Assembly (NCBI GenBank): GCA_039942715.1
Contig: JBDVBY010000001.1
Span: forward strand, 682,001 to 746,000
Length of the DNA: 64,000 nt
Origin: JABDJX01 sp039942715
Lineage (GTDB): Bacteria > Pseudomonadota > Alphaproteobacteria > Rhodobacterales > Rhodobacteraceae
Direction: 5' to 3'
In this document: piece by piece, positions 42,805-51,073 of the stretch
Position numbering within the stretch: the stretch's first letter is position 1
How the letters are laid out: every line of letters starts with the position of its first letter
Position numbers and translations under genes: made by a program
The notes under the pieces: model-generated
Seen by the model: only the letters and a program-made list of their open reading frames with translations
Told to the model about the DNA's origin: nothing
Databases searched by the model: none

Positions 42805-43737
42805 ATGACCAAAAGCTGCACATTGATCGGCGCACCGATCCAAACCGGCGCTTCACAGCCCGGTTGCATCATGGGTCCGGATGCACTGCGCACGGCTGGT
42901 CTGGAGCACACAATCGCAGCGCTTGATTGGAGCGTGAGCGATCAGGGTAATCTTGCCATTGCAGCACAGCCTCCCCTCGCCCATGCGAACCTCGCGATCC
43001 ACCATCTGGCCGAAGCAAAAGCCTGGATCGACGTCATTTCAGACGCGGCCTATCAAGCGGCACACTCCCATGATTTGCCGATTTTCATGGGCGGCGATCA
43101 TTCGCTTTCGCAAGGGAGCGTCAGCGGCATCGCGCGCTTTGCCGATGAAGCCGCACGCCCGCTGTTCGTTCTGTGGCTTGATGCCCATTCGGATTTCCAC
43201 GACCTGACCACCACCCAAAGCGGCAACATCCACGGAACCCCCGTTGCCTATTTCACTGGCCAGCCCGGCTTTGACGGGCTACCCCCGGCAAGCCATCCGG
43301 TCGATCCCAAGAACATCTGCATGATGGGCCTGCGCTCGGTTGATCCAGCAGAACACGACCGCGTCCTGGCCACCGGCATTGATGTCGTTGATATGCGCGC
43401 CATTGACGAAGGCGGGATCTTGGCCCCGCTTCAAGCCTTTCTGAAACGCGTCGAGGCGGCGAACGGTTTGCTTCATGTCAGCTTTGATGTCGACTTTCTT
43501 GATCCCGAAATCGCCCCCGCTGTTGGGACAACAGTACCAGGTGGCGCAACATTGCGCGAAGCTCATCTGATCATGGAAACGCTCTGCGACAGCGGGTTTG
43601 TCAGCTCTCTCGATCTGGTCGAACTCAACCCGTTTTTGGATGATCGCGGACGCACCGCATCGCTTCTTGTTGACCTCACGGCTTCTCTCTTAGGACGGCG
43701 CGTTTTTGATCGCCAGACCCGCAGCTTCTCTGCCTAA
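42805..43737 (+). CDS. rocF: arginase
   Basis: Hydrolyses arginine to ornithine and urea using two Mn2+ ions. The 310-residue product has all metal motifs: MGGDHSLSQG, WLDAHSDFHD with GNIHGTPVA, and SFDVDFLDPEIAPAVGT, plus DLVELNPFLDDRGRTA near the end. The normal aspartate-threonine at the second motif reads DFHD, still in family range. The ATG at 42805 follows AAAGGA. It is followed within 13 bases by ornithine cyclodeaminase, forming an operon. Confidence 0.94.
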   Translation: MTKSCTLIGAPIQTGASQPGCIMGPDALRTAGLEHTIAALDWSVSDQGNLAIAAQPPLAHANLAIHHLAEAKAWIDVISDAAYQAAHSHDLPIFMGGDHSLSQGSVSGIARFADEAARPLFVLWLDAHSDFHDLTTTQSGNIHGTPVAYFTGQPGFDGLPPASHPVDPKNICMMGLRSVDPAEHDRVLATGIDVVDMRAIDEGGILAPLQAFLKRVEAANGLLHVSFDVDFLDPEIAPAVGTTVPGGATLREAHLIMETLCDSGFVSSLDLVELNPFLDDRGRTASLLVDLTASLLGRRVFDRQTRSFSA

Positions 43738-43750
43738 AAAGGACATCTCC

Positions 43751-44827
43751 ATGACAATCGCCCCCAAAGAGTTAACCCCTGCAAATCTCACCCCTTCTAA
43801 ATTGGCCTATGTCCCGTTTGTGTCCGTCGAAAACATGATGCGGCTGGTTAATTCGATGGGGGCTGAGGCCTTCATGAAAGACCTTGCCACCTACATCGAG
43901 GCTGACTTCAAACGCTGGCCGGAATTCGACAAAACGCCCCGCGTCGGCGCACACTCCCAAGACGGTGTGATCGAACTGATGCCCACTGCGGACTCAGAAA
44001 ACTATGGCTTCAAATACGTCAACGGCCACCCAGCCAACATGGCACGTGGGTATCAAACGGTGACTGCGTTTGGAGTGCTGGCTTCTGTGGCGACCGGATA
44101 TCCGATCTTATTTTCGGAAATGACCGTACTAACAGCGCTGCGCACAGCCGCCACATCTGCGCTTGTCGCAACGTATCTTGCCCCAAAAGAGGCCCACACC
44201 ATGGCCATCATTGGCAATGGCGCACAGAGCGAATTCCAAGCGCTGGCGTTTCGCGCGCTTTGCGGGATCAACACACTGCGCCTCTATGACATCGACAGCC
44301 AAGCAACTCAAAAGGCGGCAAAAAACCTGAGATCTCAAGGCTTTGACGCCACCACCTGTGCAGATGCACAGACAGCCGTCGAGGGCGCGCAAATCATCAC
44401 CACTTGCACAGCCGACAAACAATTCGCAACGATACTAAGCGACAATATGGTCGGCCCCGGCATCCACATCAATGCCATTGGCGGCGATTGTCCGGGCAAG
44501 ACGGAACTTCACAAAGACATCCTTCTGCGCTCTGACATCTTTGTCGAATACCCCGAGCAAACGTGGATCGAAGGCGAAATTCAACAGCTCCCAAAAGATC
44601 ACCCGATCACCGAGCTTTGGCAGGTGATGTTGGGGCAAAAGCCGGGACGAGTAGACGGCAAACAAATAACTTTGTTCGATTCCGTTGGATTTGCGATTGA
44701 AGACTTTTCGGCACTGCGCTTTGTGCACGACAAAGCGGTTGGCACCGATTTTGCTGAACCGTTGGATTTGCTGGCCGACCCAGACGACCCACGCGATCTG
44801 TTCGGAATGCTGATGCGCGCACGCTAG
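43751..44827 (+). CDS. ocd: ornithine cyclodeaminase
   Basis: NAD-dependent enzyme of the mu-crystallin fold converting ornithine to proline with loss of ammonia. The 358-residue protein shows the substrate part (VSVENMMRLVNSMGAEAFM, GFKYVNGHPANMARGYQTVTAFGVLA), the Rossmann motif IIGNGAQSEFQALAF, and the INAIGGDCPGKTELH block with the catalytic aspartate. The length matches the longer ornithine cyclodeaminases. With arginase before it and putA upstream, it completes arginine to proline to glutamate. Confidence 0.92.
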   Translation: MTIAPKELTPANLTPSKLAYVPFVSVENMMRLVNSMGAEAFMKDLATYIEADFKRWPEFDKTPRVGAHSQDGVIELMPTADSENYGFKYVNGHPANMARGYQTVTAFGVLASVATGYPILFSEMTVLTALRTAATSALVATYLAPKEAHTMAIIGNGAQSEFQALAFRALCGINTLRLYDIDSQATQKAAKNLRSQGFDATTCADAQTAVEGAQIITTCTADKQFATILSDNMVGPGIHINAIGGDCPGKTELHKDILLRSDIFVEYPEQTWIEGEIQQLPKDHPITELWQVMLGQKPGRVDGKQITLFDSVGFAIEDFSALRFVHDKAVGTDFAEPLDLLADPDDPRDLFGMLMRAR

Positions 44828-44882
44828 ACTTGTCGCGCTCCGCGTGCCCGCCTAGCATGGGTGCCACAAGGGAGAGTGACAC

Positions 44883-45206
44883 ATGGGATTAGACCTTAGC
44901 GGACAACGCTCCGTTATCACGGGTGGCGCACGCGGTATGGGCTTTGCCATAGCAGCGCGGTTCTTGGACGCTGGGGCGTCGGTCACCCTTTGGGACATTG
45001 ACCCGGGCACCTTGGAGTCGGCCAAAGAGGCGCTGTCGCCCCGTGGCACGGTGGTCACAAAAATCGTCGATGTCGCTGACTTTGCCGCAGTTGAGACTGG
45101 TGCAAAAGAGGCGGTGGAAGCCTTGGGCGGCATCGAACTTCTTGTAAACGCAGCGGGTGTCGCAGGCGCCGACTTCGATCTCTCTGGCGGACGGGCGACA
45201 TACTGA
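44883..45206 (+). pseudogene. SDR oxidoreductase remnant with in-frame internal deletion
   Basis: A short-chain dehydrogenase of which only the two ends remain. The first about 90 residues are a normal Rossmann start (TGGARGMGFAIAARFLDAGA, LVNAAGVAG), but instead of the middle 140 or so residues the frame passes directly to FDLSGGRATY, a C-terminal tail I know from full-length relatives. The catalytic serine and YxxxK are gone, so the 107-residue product cannot be an active SDR. The stop overlaps the ribokinase start (TGATG), so the remnant may survive as a translation leader for ribokinase. Confidence 0.75.
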
Positions 45207-46126
45207 TGGCCGGGCATATCGCAGTTCTTGGCGTTTTTGTCGCCGACACCGCTTACCGCGCAGATCGCGCGCCCAACATCGGCGAGACGATCCTTGGCAA
45301 CGCTTTCGCACTTGGTCCCGGTGGCAAGGGCTCTAATCAAGCGGTGGCCGCCGCGCGCGCAGGTGGGACGACGCATATGATCACCCGATTGGGGCGCGAT
45401 ACCTTCGCCGACCTTGCGTTTGAAACCTGGAAAGACGCAGGCGTGGTTCCGGCTATCACCCAGCATGACGAGGCCACTGGTGCGGCCTACATCTTTATCG
45501 AGGAGGCCACCGGCAACAACGCCATCATCATTTGCCCCGGCGTGGCTGCTGGCATTTCGCCAGACGATATCGACGCCCAAGCCAATCTGATCAGCAGCGC
45601 ATCAGTCTTTATCACCCAATTGGAACAACCCCTTGAAGCAGCCATGCGCGGACTTCAGGTCGCCAAAGCAGGGGGCGCGATCACAGTTTTAAACCCTGCC
45701 CCCGCTGCCGATCTGCCACGCGACATTTACCCCCTGTGCGATGTTATGACTCCAAACGAATCCGAAGCGATGGGCATCACCGGCATCAAAGTCACCGATC
45801 TATCCTCAGCCGAAAAGGCCGCACGCGCAATGATGGCCTTGGGGATCGGCACCGGAATCATTACGCTAGGCGAAAACGGTGTTCTCCTTGTGGACCAAGA
45901 CGGCGCGCACCACCAACCAGTGATCAACGCAGGCCCGGTTGTCGAAACCACAGGCGCGGGCGATGCATTTAACGGCGGCTTTGCGGTGGCGCTTTCAGAA
46001 GGAATGAAAATGCGCGACGCCGTCCGCTTTGGATGCGCGACCGCGGGCATTTCCGTCACGCGCCCTGGCACAGCCCCGTCTATGCCCACACGCGCCGAAA
46101 TCAACGCGCTTTTGGCCAGCCTCTAA
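45206..46126 (+). CDS. rbsK: ribokinase (PfkB family)
   Basis: Phosphorylates ribose at O5 with ATP, or a related sugar. The 306-residue PfkB-fold protein has the N-terminal signature GPGGKGSNQAVAAARAGG, substrate-side TRLGRDTFADL, and the C-terminal catalytic ETTGAGDAFNGGFAVALSEG with the base aspartate. The ATG overlaps the stop of the truncated SDR gene. No ribose ABC transporter genes are next to it, so its own sugar source is unclear; the ABC operon that follows is of the peptide type and converges. Confidence 0.88.
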   Translation: MAGHIAVLGVFVADTAYRADRAPNIGETILGNAFALGPGGKGSNQAVAAARAGGTTHMITRLGRDTFADLAFETWKDAGVVPAITQHDEATGAAYIFIEEATGNNAIIICPGVAAGISPDDIDAQANLISSASVFITQLEQPLEAAMRGLQVAKAGGAITVLNPAPAADLPRDIYPLCDVMTPNESEAMGITGIKVTDLSSAEKAARAMMALGIGTGIITLGENGVLLVDQDGAHHQPVINAGPVVETTGAGDAFNGGFAVALSEGMKMRDAVRFGCATAGISVTRPGTAPSMPTRAEINALLASL

Positions 46127-46144
46127 GATCCGCCCAGCCCTTTC

Positions 46145-46185
46145 TTCTTGGCAAAAATATCCTGGGGTCCGGGGTGAAACCCCGG
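46145..46185 (+). repeat. dispersed hairpin repeat, copy B
   Basis: Left half TTCTTGGCAAAAATATCC is identical to copy A at 9471, followed by TGGGGT and a perfect hairpin CCGGGGT-GAA-ACCCCGG. It lies between the convergent rbsK and ABC ATPase genes and may double as a terminator. Confidence 0.7.
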
Positions 46186-46202
46186 TCGCTAGACATAAGA
46201 AC

Positions 46203-47762
46203 CTACCCTTTGGGCAAACGTGGCACCGCAGCCATCAATTCCTGCGTGTAGGCCTCACGCGGCGCATCCATGATCTGCGCTGTTTCTCCCGCTTCAACGA
46301 TCTTACCCGCCTGCATCACCAGCACACGATCCGCGATCACCTTCACCACGCTCAAATCATGGGTGATAAACAAATAGGTCAGCCCAAAACGTTTTGAGAG
46401 GTCCGCTAAAAGGTCCAAAATTTGCGCCCGGATGGACACATCCAAAGCCGACACCGCCTCGTCCAGCACAATCAGCTCAGGGCGAATGATCAGTGCGCGG
46501 GCAATCGCGATCCGCTGGCGCTGACCGCCTGAAAATTCGTGGATGAACTTGTGTTTGTCCGATGCAGCAAGCCCAACCGACACCAGTGCATCGTCAATTT
46601 CACCCTCGCCCGCGGCGCGATCCAATTGAAAAAACGGCTCACCTACCAACCGGCCCACTTTATGGCGCGGATTAAAAGACCCGTAAGGGTCTTGGAACAC
46701 CACCTGCATCTTGGCGCGCGCGCTCGGTTCACGATGCACGTCTTGACCGTCGAGCAATATCCGCCCGTTCTGCAATGGCTCCAACCCAAGAATAGCACGC
46801 GTCAAAGTCGATTTCCCGCACCCGCTTTCACCGACCAAGCCAAGGCACTCGCCCTTGCGAATTTCCAGACTGACGTGATCAACAGCGCGAAACTTGCGCG
46901 CTGCCCCAAACAGCGATTTGCGCGGCAAAGGATAATCCCGCACCACATCTTCGACCACCAAAAGCGGGCGCTCTTCGGGCACCGCTCCGCCGTCTGGTTG
47001 ATGCGAAGACGCCTCAAAAAGCGCGCGCGTATAAGGGTGCGTCATCGTCTTGTGTAAGGTCGCTGCGGGGCCGCGCTCAACCACTTCGCCATTGCGCATG
47101 ATCACGATGTGATCGGCGATATTTGTGACCACCGCCAAGTCATGACTGATCAGCATCAATCCCATGCCATCTTCGTCCACCAGTCGTTTGAGCAGCCGCA
47201 AAATCTCGGCCTGCGTCGTCACATCCAGCGCCGTAGTCGGCTCATCCGCGATCAACAACTGGGGACGCAGCGCAATCGCCATCGCGATGACAACACGCTG
47301 ACGTTGACCACCAGAAAGCTCGTGCGGATAGCGCGTCAGTGGGAAGCGATCGTTAGCCAACTCGCAGCGCTCCAGCGTTTCCGCCGCGCGTGCCATCGCG
47401 TCCGCCTTGCTTACATCCTCGTGAATCAGAATTGTCTCGGCCACCTGAGCGCCGATGGTTTGCAGCGGGTTCAACGCCGTCATCGGCTCTTGAAACACCA
47501 TGCCCACGTCGTTACCGCGCATCTTGCAAAGGTCAGCCTCAGATGCGGCCAAAACATCGGCTTTGTCCAAGTGAACCGCTCCAGAGCACTCCGATCCGTC
47601 CGGCAGAAGTTGCAAAATGGCAAGCGCTGTCAGCGATTTTCCTGACCCGCTTTCGCCAATAACGCCGCAAACTTCGCCCGGAGCGATGCTGAGCGAGACG
47701 TCTTTCAGGATCGGCGTTCCGTGGATCGAGAGCGCCAGATTTTTGATTGTTAGCAAGCTCAT
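46203..47762 (-). CDS. ABC transporter ATPase, fused DppD-DppF type
   Basis: A 519-residue protein with two complete ABC ATPase domains in tandem, as in YejF/GsiA-type peptide importers. First half: GESGSGKSLTALAIL, LSGGQRQRVVIAMAIALRP, LLIADEPTTALDV. Second half: GESGCGKSTLTRAIL, SGGQRQRIAIARALIIRP, LIVLDEAVSALDVSIRAQIL. An OppF-type linker (HPYTRALFEASSHQP) follows the first. It energises uptake by the two permeases upstream. Its ATG at 47762 overlaps the preceding permease stop. Confidence 0.94.
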   Translation of the reverse strand: MSLLTIKNLALSIHGTPILKDVSLSIAPGEVCGVIGESGSGKSLTALAILQLLPDGSECSGAVHLDKADVLAASEADLCKMRGNDVGMVFQEPMTALNPLQTIGAQVAETILIHEDVSKADAMARAAETLERCELANDRFPLTRYPHELSGGQRQRVVIAMAIALRPQLLIADEPTTALDVTTQAEILRLLKRLVDEDGMGLMLISHDLAVVTNIADHIVIMRNGEVVERGPAATLHKTMTHPYTRALFEASSHQPDGGAVPEERPLLVVEDVVRDYPLPRKSLFGAARKFRAVDHVSLEIRKGECLGLVGESGCGKSTLTRAILGLEPLQNGRILLDGQDVHREPSARAKMQVVFQDPYGSFNPRHKVGRLVGEPFFQLDRAAGEGEIDDALVSVGLAASDKHKFIHEFSGGQRQRIAIARALIIRPELIVLDEAVSALDVSIRAQILDLLADLSKRFGLTYLFITHDLSVVKVIADRVLVMQAGKIVEAGETAQIMDAPREAYTQELMAAVPRLPKG

Positions 47763-48610
47763 CGCCCGGTTCTCCTGATCCGGGGATCGAAGATATCGCG
47801 CAGTCCGTCACCTGCCAGATTGAGTCCAAGCACGGTCAGCAGGATCGCAAACCCCGGAAAAAGCGCCGTGTGCGGTGCGATGTAAATCAGCGTTTGGCTG
47901 TCAGTCAACATCCGCCCCCAGCTTGGTGTTGGAGGCTGCGCGCCAAGGCCAACGAAACTCAAAGCGGACTCCGCCAAGATGCCAAGCGAGAACTGAATGG
48001 TGCCTTGGACAATCAGTAGATTGGTGATGTTGGGCAGGATGTGTTCGAACGAAATCCGCGCCGGGCCTTTGCCTGCGACACGTGCTGAGAGGACATAATC
48101 CTTGGTCCAAAGCGAGAGCGCTCCGGCACGCGTGAGGCGGGCAAAAACGGGAATATTAAAGATACCAATCGCGATGATAGCGTTTGTGGCCGAGGGGCCG
48201 AAAATCGCTGTGATCATGATCGCGATCAGCAGCGACGGAAAAGCAAAGATCAGATCATTGGTGCGCATGATGATCTCATCAAGAAGTCCACCGCGCCGCG
48301 CCGCAGCCGCCAGCCCAAGCGGCACACCAAGCCCCATGCCAATCCCGACGGCGACGAAGGCCACGGCAATAGAGGTGCGCGCGCCAACCATAATCATGCT
48401 CAGAATATCGCGTCCCAACTGATCGGTGCCGAACCAGTGTTGCGCAGACGGCGTCTGAAGTTTGTTCGCGATATTATCGGCCAGCGTGTGATCGTAAGGC
48501 GTCCAGAGGAATGACACCAACGCTGCCGCGACAGCGATAAACGTCAGCAGCAAGCCGATCACAAGCGAGCGCGAAGTCAGCACCGCACGGATTAAGCCAC
48601 CCTCTTTCAT
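47759..48610 (-). CDS. ABC transporter permease, DppC-like
   Basis: A 283-residue inner-membrane permease of the peptide/nickel family with about six membrane segments. The OppC-type N-terminal extension with HWFGTDQLGRDILSMIMVGARTSI is present, and the EAA loop is LSARVAGKGPARISFEHILPN. The long frame reaches 49201 but the part before MKEGGLIRAVL is antisense-like low-complexity; the ATG at 48610 overlaps the DppB-like stop as ATGA. Pairs with the DppB-like permease. Confidence 0.92.
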   Translation of the reverse strand: MKEGGLIRAVLTSRSLVIGLLLTFIAVAAALVSFLWTPYDHTLADNIANKLQTPSAQHWFGTDQLGRDILSMIMVGARTSIAVAFVAVGIGMGLGVPLGLAAAARRGGLLDEIIMRTNDLIFAFPSLLIAIMITAIFGPSATNAIIAIGIFNIPVFARLTRAGALSLWTKDYVLSARVAGKGPARISFEHILPNITNLLIVQGTIQFSLGILAESALSFVGLGAQPPTPSWGRMLTDSQTLIYIAPHTALFPGFAILLTVLGLNLAGDGLRDIFDPRIRRTGR

Positions 48611-49554
48611 CGCCCGCGCCTTAACCGAGGGTCGACCCACGCATAGGCCAGATCGACGAGGAAGTTCACAAAGATCACCGCAAAGACAAGGATCATCACA
48701 GCGCTTTTGACCACGATAAGATCGCGCTGCGAGATCGATTGCAGGATCAGGCTGCCAAGACCGGGGAGGAAAAACACCTTTTCGATGATGATACCACCGG
48801 CAAGCAGGAACGAGAATTGCAACCCAATTATCGTCAGCACAGGGATCAGTGCATTGCGCAACGCGTGGCGCCAAAGCGCTTGGCGGCGCGTCAGTCCCTT
48901 CGCGCGCGCGGTACGGATGTAATCTTCGCCCAGAGTATCCAGCAAAGACGAGCGCATGACGCGCGCAAGGATCGAGGCTTGCGGCAGAGCCAGGGCAACC
49001 GCCGGCAAGGTCAGCGCCTTCATCGCCGGAAAAAACCCTTCGTCCCAACCTGGAAATCCGCCAGCCGCAAACCATTGTAAGTTGATTGCAAAGGCGATTA
49101 CGATGAGCACCCCAAACCAAAAGTTGGGGATCGCGATGCCCAGTTGCGTCGCCCCCATGACAGTCACATCCGTCAGCGATCCACGTTTGGTCGCCGCCCA
49201 AATGCCAACGGGAAAGGCGATAAGTACGGTGAGGCTCAGGGCATAGAGCGCAAGCGGAAGCGAAATCACAAGACGATCGGCAAACATCCCCTCAACCGGC
49301 GTGCGATACGTGTAAGACGTGCCAAAATCGCCGACGGCCATGCCGGAAATCCAACTGGCATAACGCTGTGGCAAAGGCTCATTCAGTCCCAACTCGGCGC
49401 GCAATGCCGCAACCGTGTCAGGTTGTGCGTTCAGACCGAGCATAAAAGAAGCTGGATCGCCGGGCACCACTTCTAGAGCGAAGAAAATAACAAGGCTCGC
49501 TACGATCAATGAGATCAGCAGCGAGCCCAGTCTTTTGACGACATAGATGCCCAT
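48607..49554 (-). CDS. ABC transporter permease, DppB-like
   Basis: A 315-residue permease with the OppB/DppB pattern: MGIYVVKRLGSLLISLIVASLVIFFALEVVPGDPASFMLG at the N-terminus and the EAA loop EDYIRTARAKGLTRRQALWRHALRNALIPVL. Six membrane segments are visible. It lies 19 bases after the substrate-binding protein gene and overlaps the DppC-like gene. It forms the translocation channel. Confidence 0.94.
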   Translation of the reverse strand: MGIYVVKRLGSLLISLIVASLVIFFALEVVPGDPASFMLGLNAQPDTVAALRAELGLNEPLPQRYASWISGMAVGDFGTSYTYRTPVEGMFADRLVISLPLALYALSLTVLIAFPVGIWAATKRGSLTDVTVMGATQLGIAIPNFWFGVLIVIAFAINLQWFAAGGFPGWDEGFFPAMKALTLPAVALALPQASILARVMRSSLLDTLGEDYIRTARAKGLTRRQALWRHALRNALIPVLTIIGLQFSFLLAGGIIIEKVFFLPGLGSLILQSISQRDLIVVKSAVMILVFAVIFVNFLVDLAYAWVDPRLRRGR

Positions 49555-49573
49555 CGATGTCGCCCTTAGCGGA

Positions 49574-51046
49574 TTACTCCGACCAGCTTACGCCAGTGAG
49601 ATCAACGGCTTGCGTCGGAGCGTTCTCCCAGATGCCGTTCAGCTTGGAGTTCACCACGGTCGTCAGCGCAAGCTGGAACAGATAGCCGTTGACATAATCT
49701 TCCGAAATAATCGTCTGTGCTTCTTTCAGCTTTTCGGAACGTGCTGCCGGATCGTTCTCGGTTGAAAGATCAGAGATCAACTGTTGGAACGCGGGGTTCT
49801 CGTATTGGAAGTAATACGTCGGATTGGCGTAGATGCCGATATCGGCAGGCTCGGTATGAGAGACGATGGTCAAACCAAAGTCATAGCCGCGGAACACTTC
49901 CTCCAGCCACTGCGCCCACTCAAGATTGCTGATCTCGGTTTCGATCCCAACGGCGCGAAGTTGTGCTGCGATAATCTCGCCACCACGGCGCGCATAAGAC
50001 GGTGGCGGCAGTTTCAGCGTGGTGGTGAAGCCATCGGGATAGCCCGCTTCGGCCAAGAGCGCCTTGGCTTTATCCGGATCGTACTGCGAGTTGCCAAGCA
50101 GATCGACATAGTCCGGATTGTGCGGCGCGAAATGCGTGCCAATCGGTGTTCCATAGCCAAACATCGCGCCGTCAATGATTGCTTGGCGGTCAATCGCGTG
50201 CGTTACCGCCTGGCGCACCATCTTATTCTCAAACGGTGTCGCCTTATTGTTGATCGCCAGAATCGTCTCGCCCTCGGTCGAACCTGCCAACACAGTAAAG
50301 CGCGGATCAGCTTCAAACTGCGTCAGGTTCTCCGGTGCAGGGTAGCTGTAAAACGCATCAATATCTTGCGCCATCATCGCCGCAAACGCCGCTGTAGGTT
50401 CAGAGATAAATTTGAACGTCGCCTCAGTCAGCGCAGGCGCATCGCCCCAGTAGGCATCGTTGCGCATCAGCGTAATGCTATCGCCCTGCTTCCATTCGAC
50501 AAACTTAAACGCGCCGGTCCCAACAGGGTTTGCCTTGATGTCCTCGATGCTTTCGGGTGCGACAATGACCGCGTCGCCCCATGCCATGTTGAACAAAAAG
50601 CTGCCCTGAGGTGCCTCAAGCGTGACTTTGACGGTTGTGTCGTCAACGGCTTCAACCATTGCGATGCTGCCAAACAGCGCTTTTTGCGCGTTGGTCGACT
50701 CTTCGGCGCGGGCGCGATCAAGCGAGAACACAACGTCGCTTGCATCAAGGGCTGTACCATCGTGGAACGTCACACCTGCGCGCAAAGTGAACGTGTAGGT
50801 CATTCCATCTTCTGAAATGTCCCAGCTTTCGGCCAAACCGGGGTTCACAGAGCCATCTGGACCAAAGCGGGTCAGCCCTTCAAAAACGTTTGAGTACAGC
50901 ACCTGATCAATTGCACCTGCGGCCGCAGAGGTTGGATCAAGATGCGGTGGCTCAAGTTGCAGGCCAATCGTGAGGTCTGTCTTGGCAAGTGCCATACCCG
51001 CCGTCAAAGCCGCAAAGGCCGTGGCCATCACTATAGTCTGTTTCAT
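49574..51046 (-). CDS. ABC transporter substrate-binding protein, family 5
   Basis: A 490-residue periplasmic peptide-type binding protein. A signal peptide MKQTIVMATAFAALTAGMALA is followed by DLTIGLQLEPPHLDPTSAAAGAIDQVLYSNVFEGL and DVVFSLDRARAE, standard for SBP_bac_5. The ATG at 51046 has AAGGGG eight bases upstream; 51052 and 51067 are less likely. The ligand may be an acylated peptide or amino acid, since an M20 deacylase is the preceding gene. Confidence 0.94.
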   Translation of the reverse strand: MKQTIVMATAFAALTAGMALAKTDLTIGLQLEPPHLDPTSAAAGAIDQVLYSNVFEGLTRFGPDGSVNPGLAESWDISEDGMTYTFTLRAGVTFHDGTALDASDVVFSLDRARAEESTNAQKALFGSIAMVEAVDDTTVKVTLEAPQGSFLFNMAWGDAVIVAPESIEDIKANPVGTGAFKFVEWKQGDSITLMRNDAYWGDAPALTEATFKFISEPTAAFAAMMAQDIDAFYSYPAPENLTQFEADPRFTVLAGSTEGETILAINNKATPFENKMVRQAVTHAIDRQAIIDGAMFGYGTPIGTHFAPHNPDYVDLLGNSQYDPDKAKALLAEAGYPDGFTTTLKLPPPSYARRGGEIIAAQLRAVGIETEISNLEWAQWLEEVFRGYDFGLTIVSHTEPADIGIYANPTYYFQYENPAFQQLISDLSTENDPAARSEKLKEAQTIISEDYVNGYLFQLALTTVVNSKLNGIWENAPTQAVDLTGVSWSE

Positions 51047-51073
51047 GGTCATTACCCCTTTTCGCACGTTATT

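Noticed and set aside
44883..45206. Reading the 107-residue SDR frame as a normal small protein
   Set aside because: It has both ends of a full-length SDR but lacks the catalytic middle, so an internal deletion explains it better.
48611..49201. 197-codon N-terminal extension of the DppC-like permease frame
   Set aside because: Overlaps dppB in another frame with Arg/Cys-rich composition; the permease begins at MKEGG with an ATGA junction.
49784..50815. 343-codon plus-strand frame opposite the family 5 binding protein
   Set aside because: Antisense to a certain gene; very rich in Arg, Cys and His with no domain.
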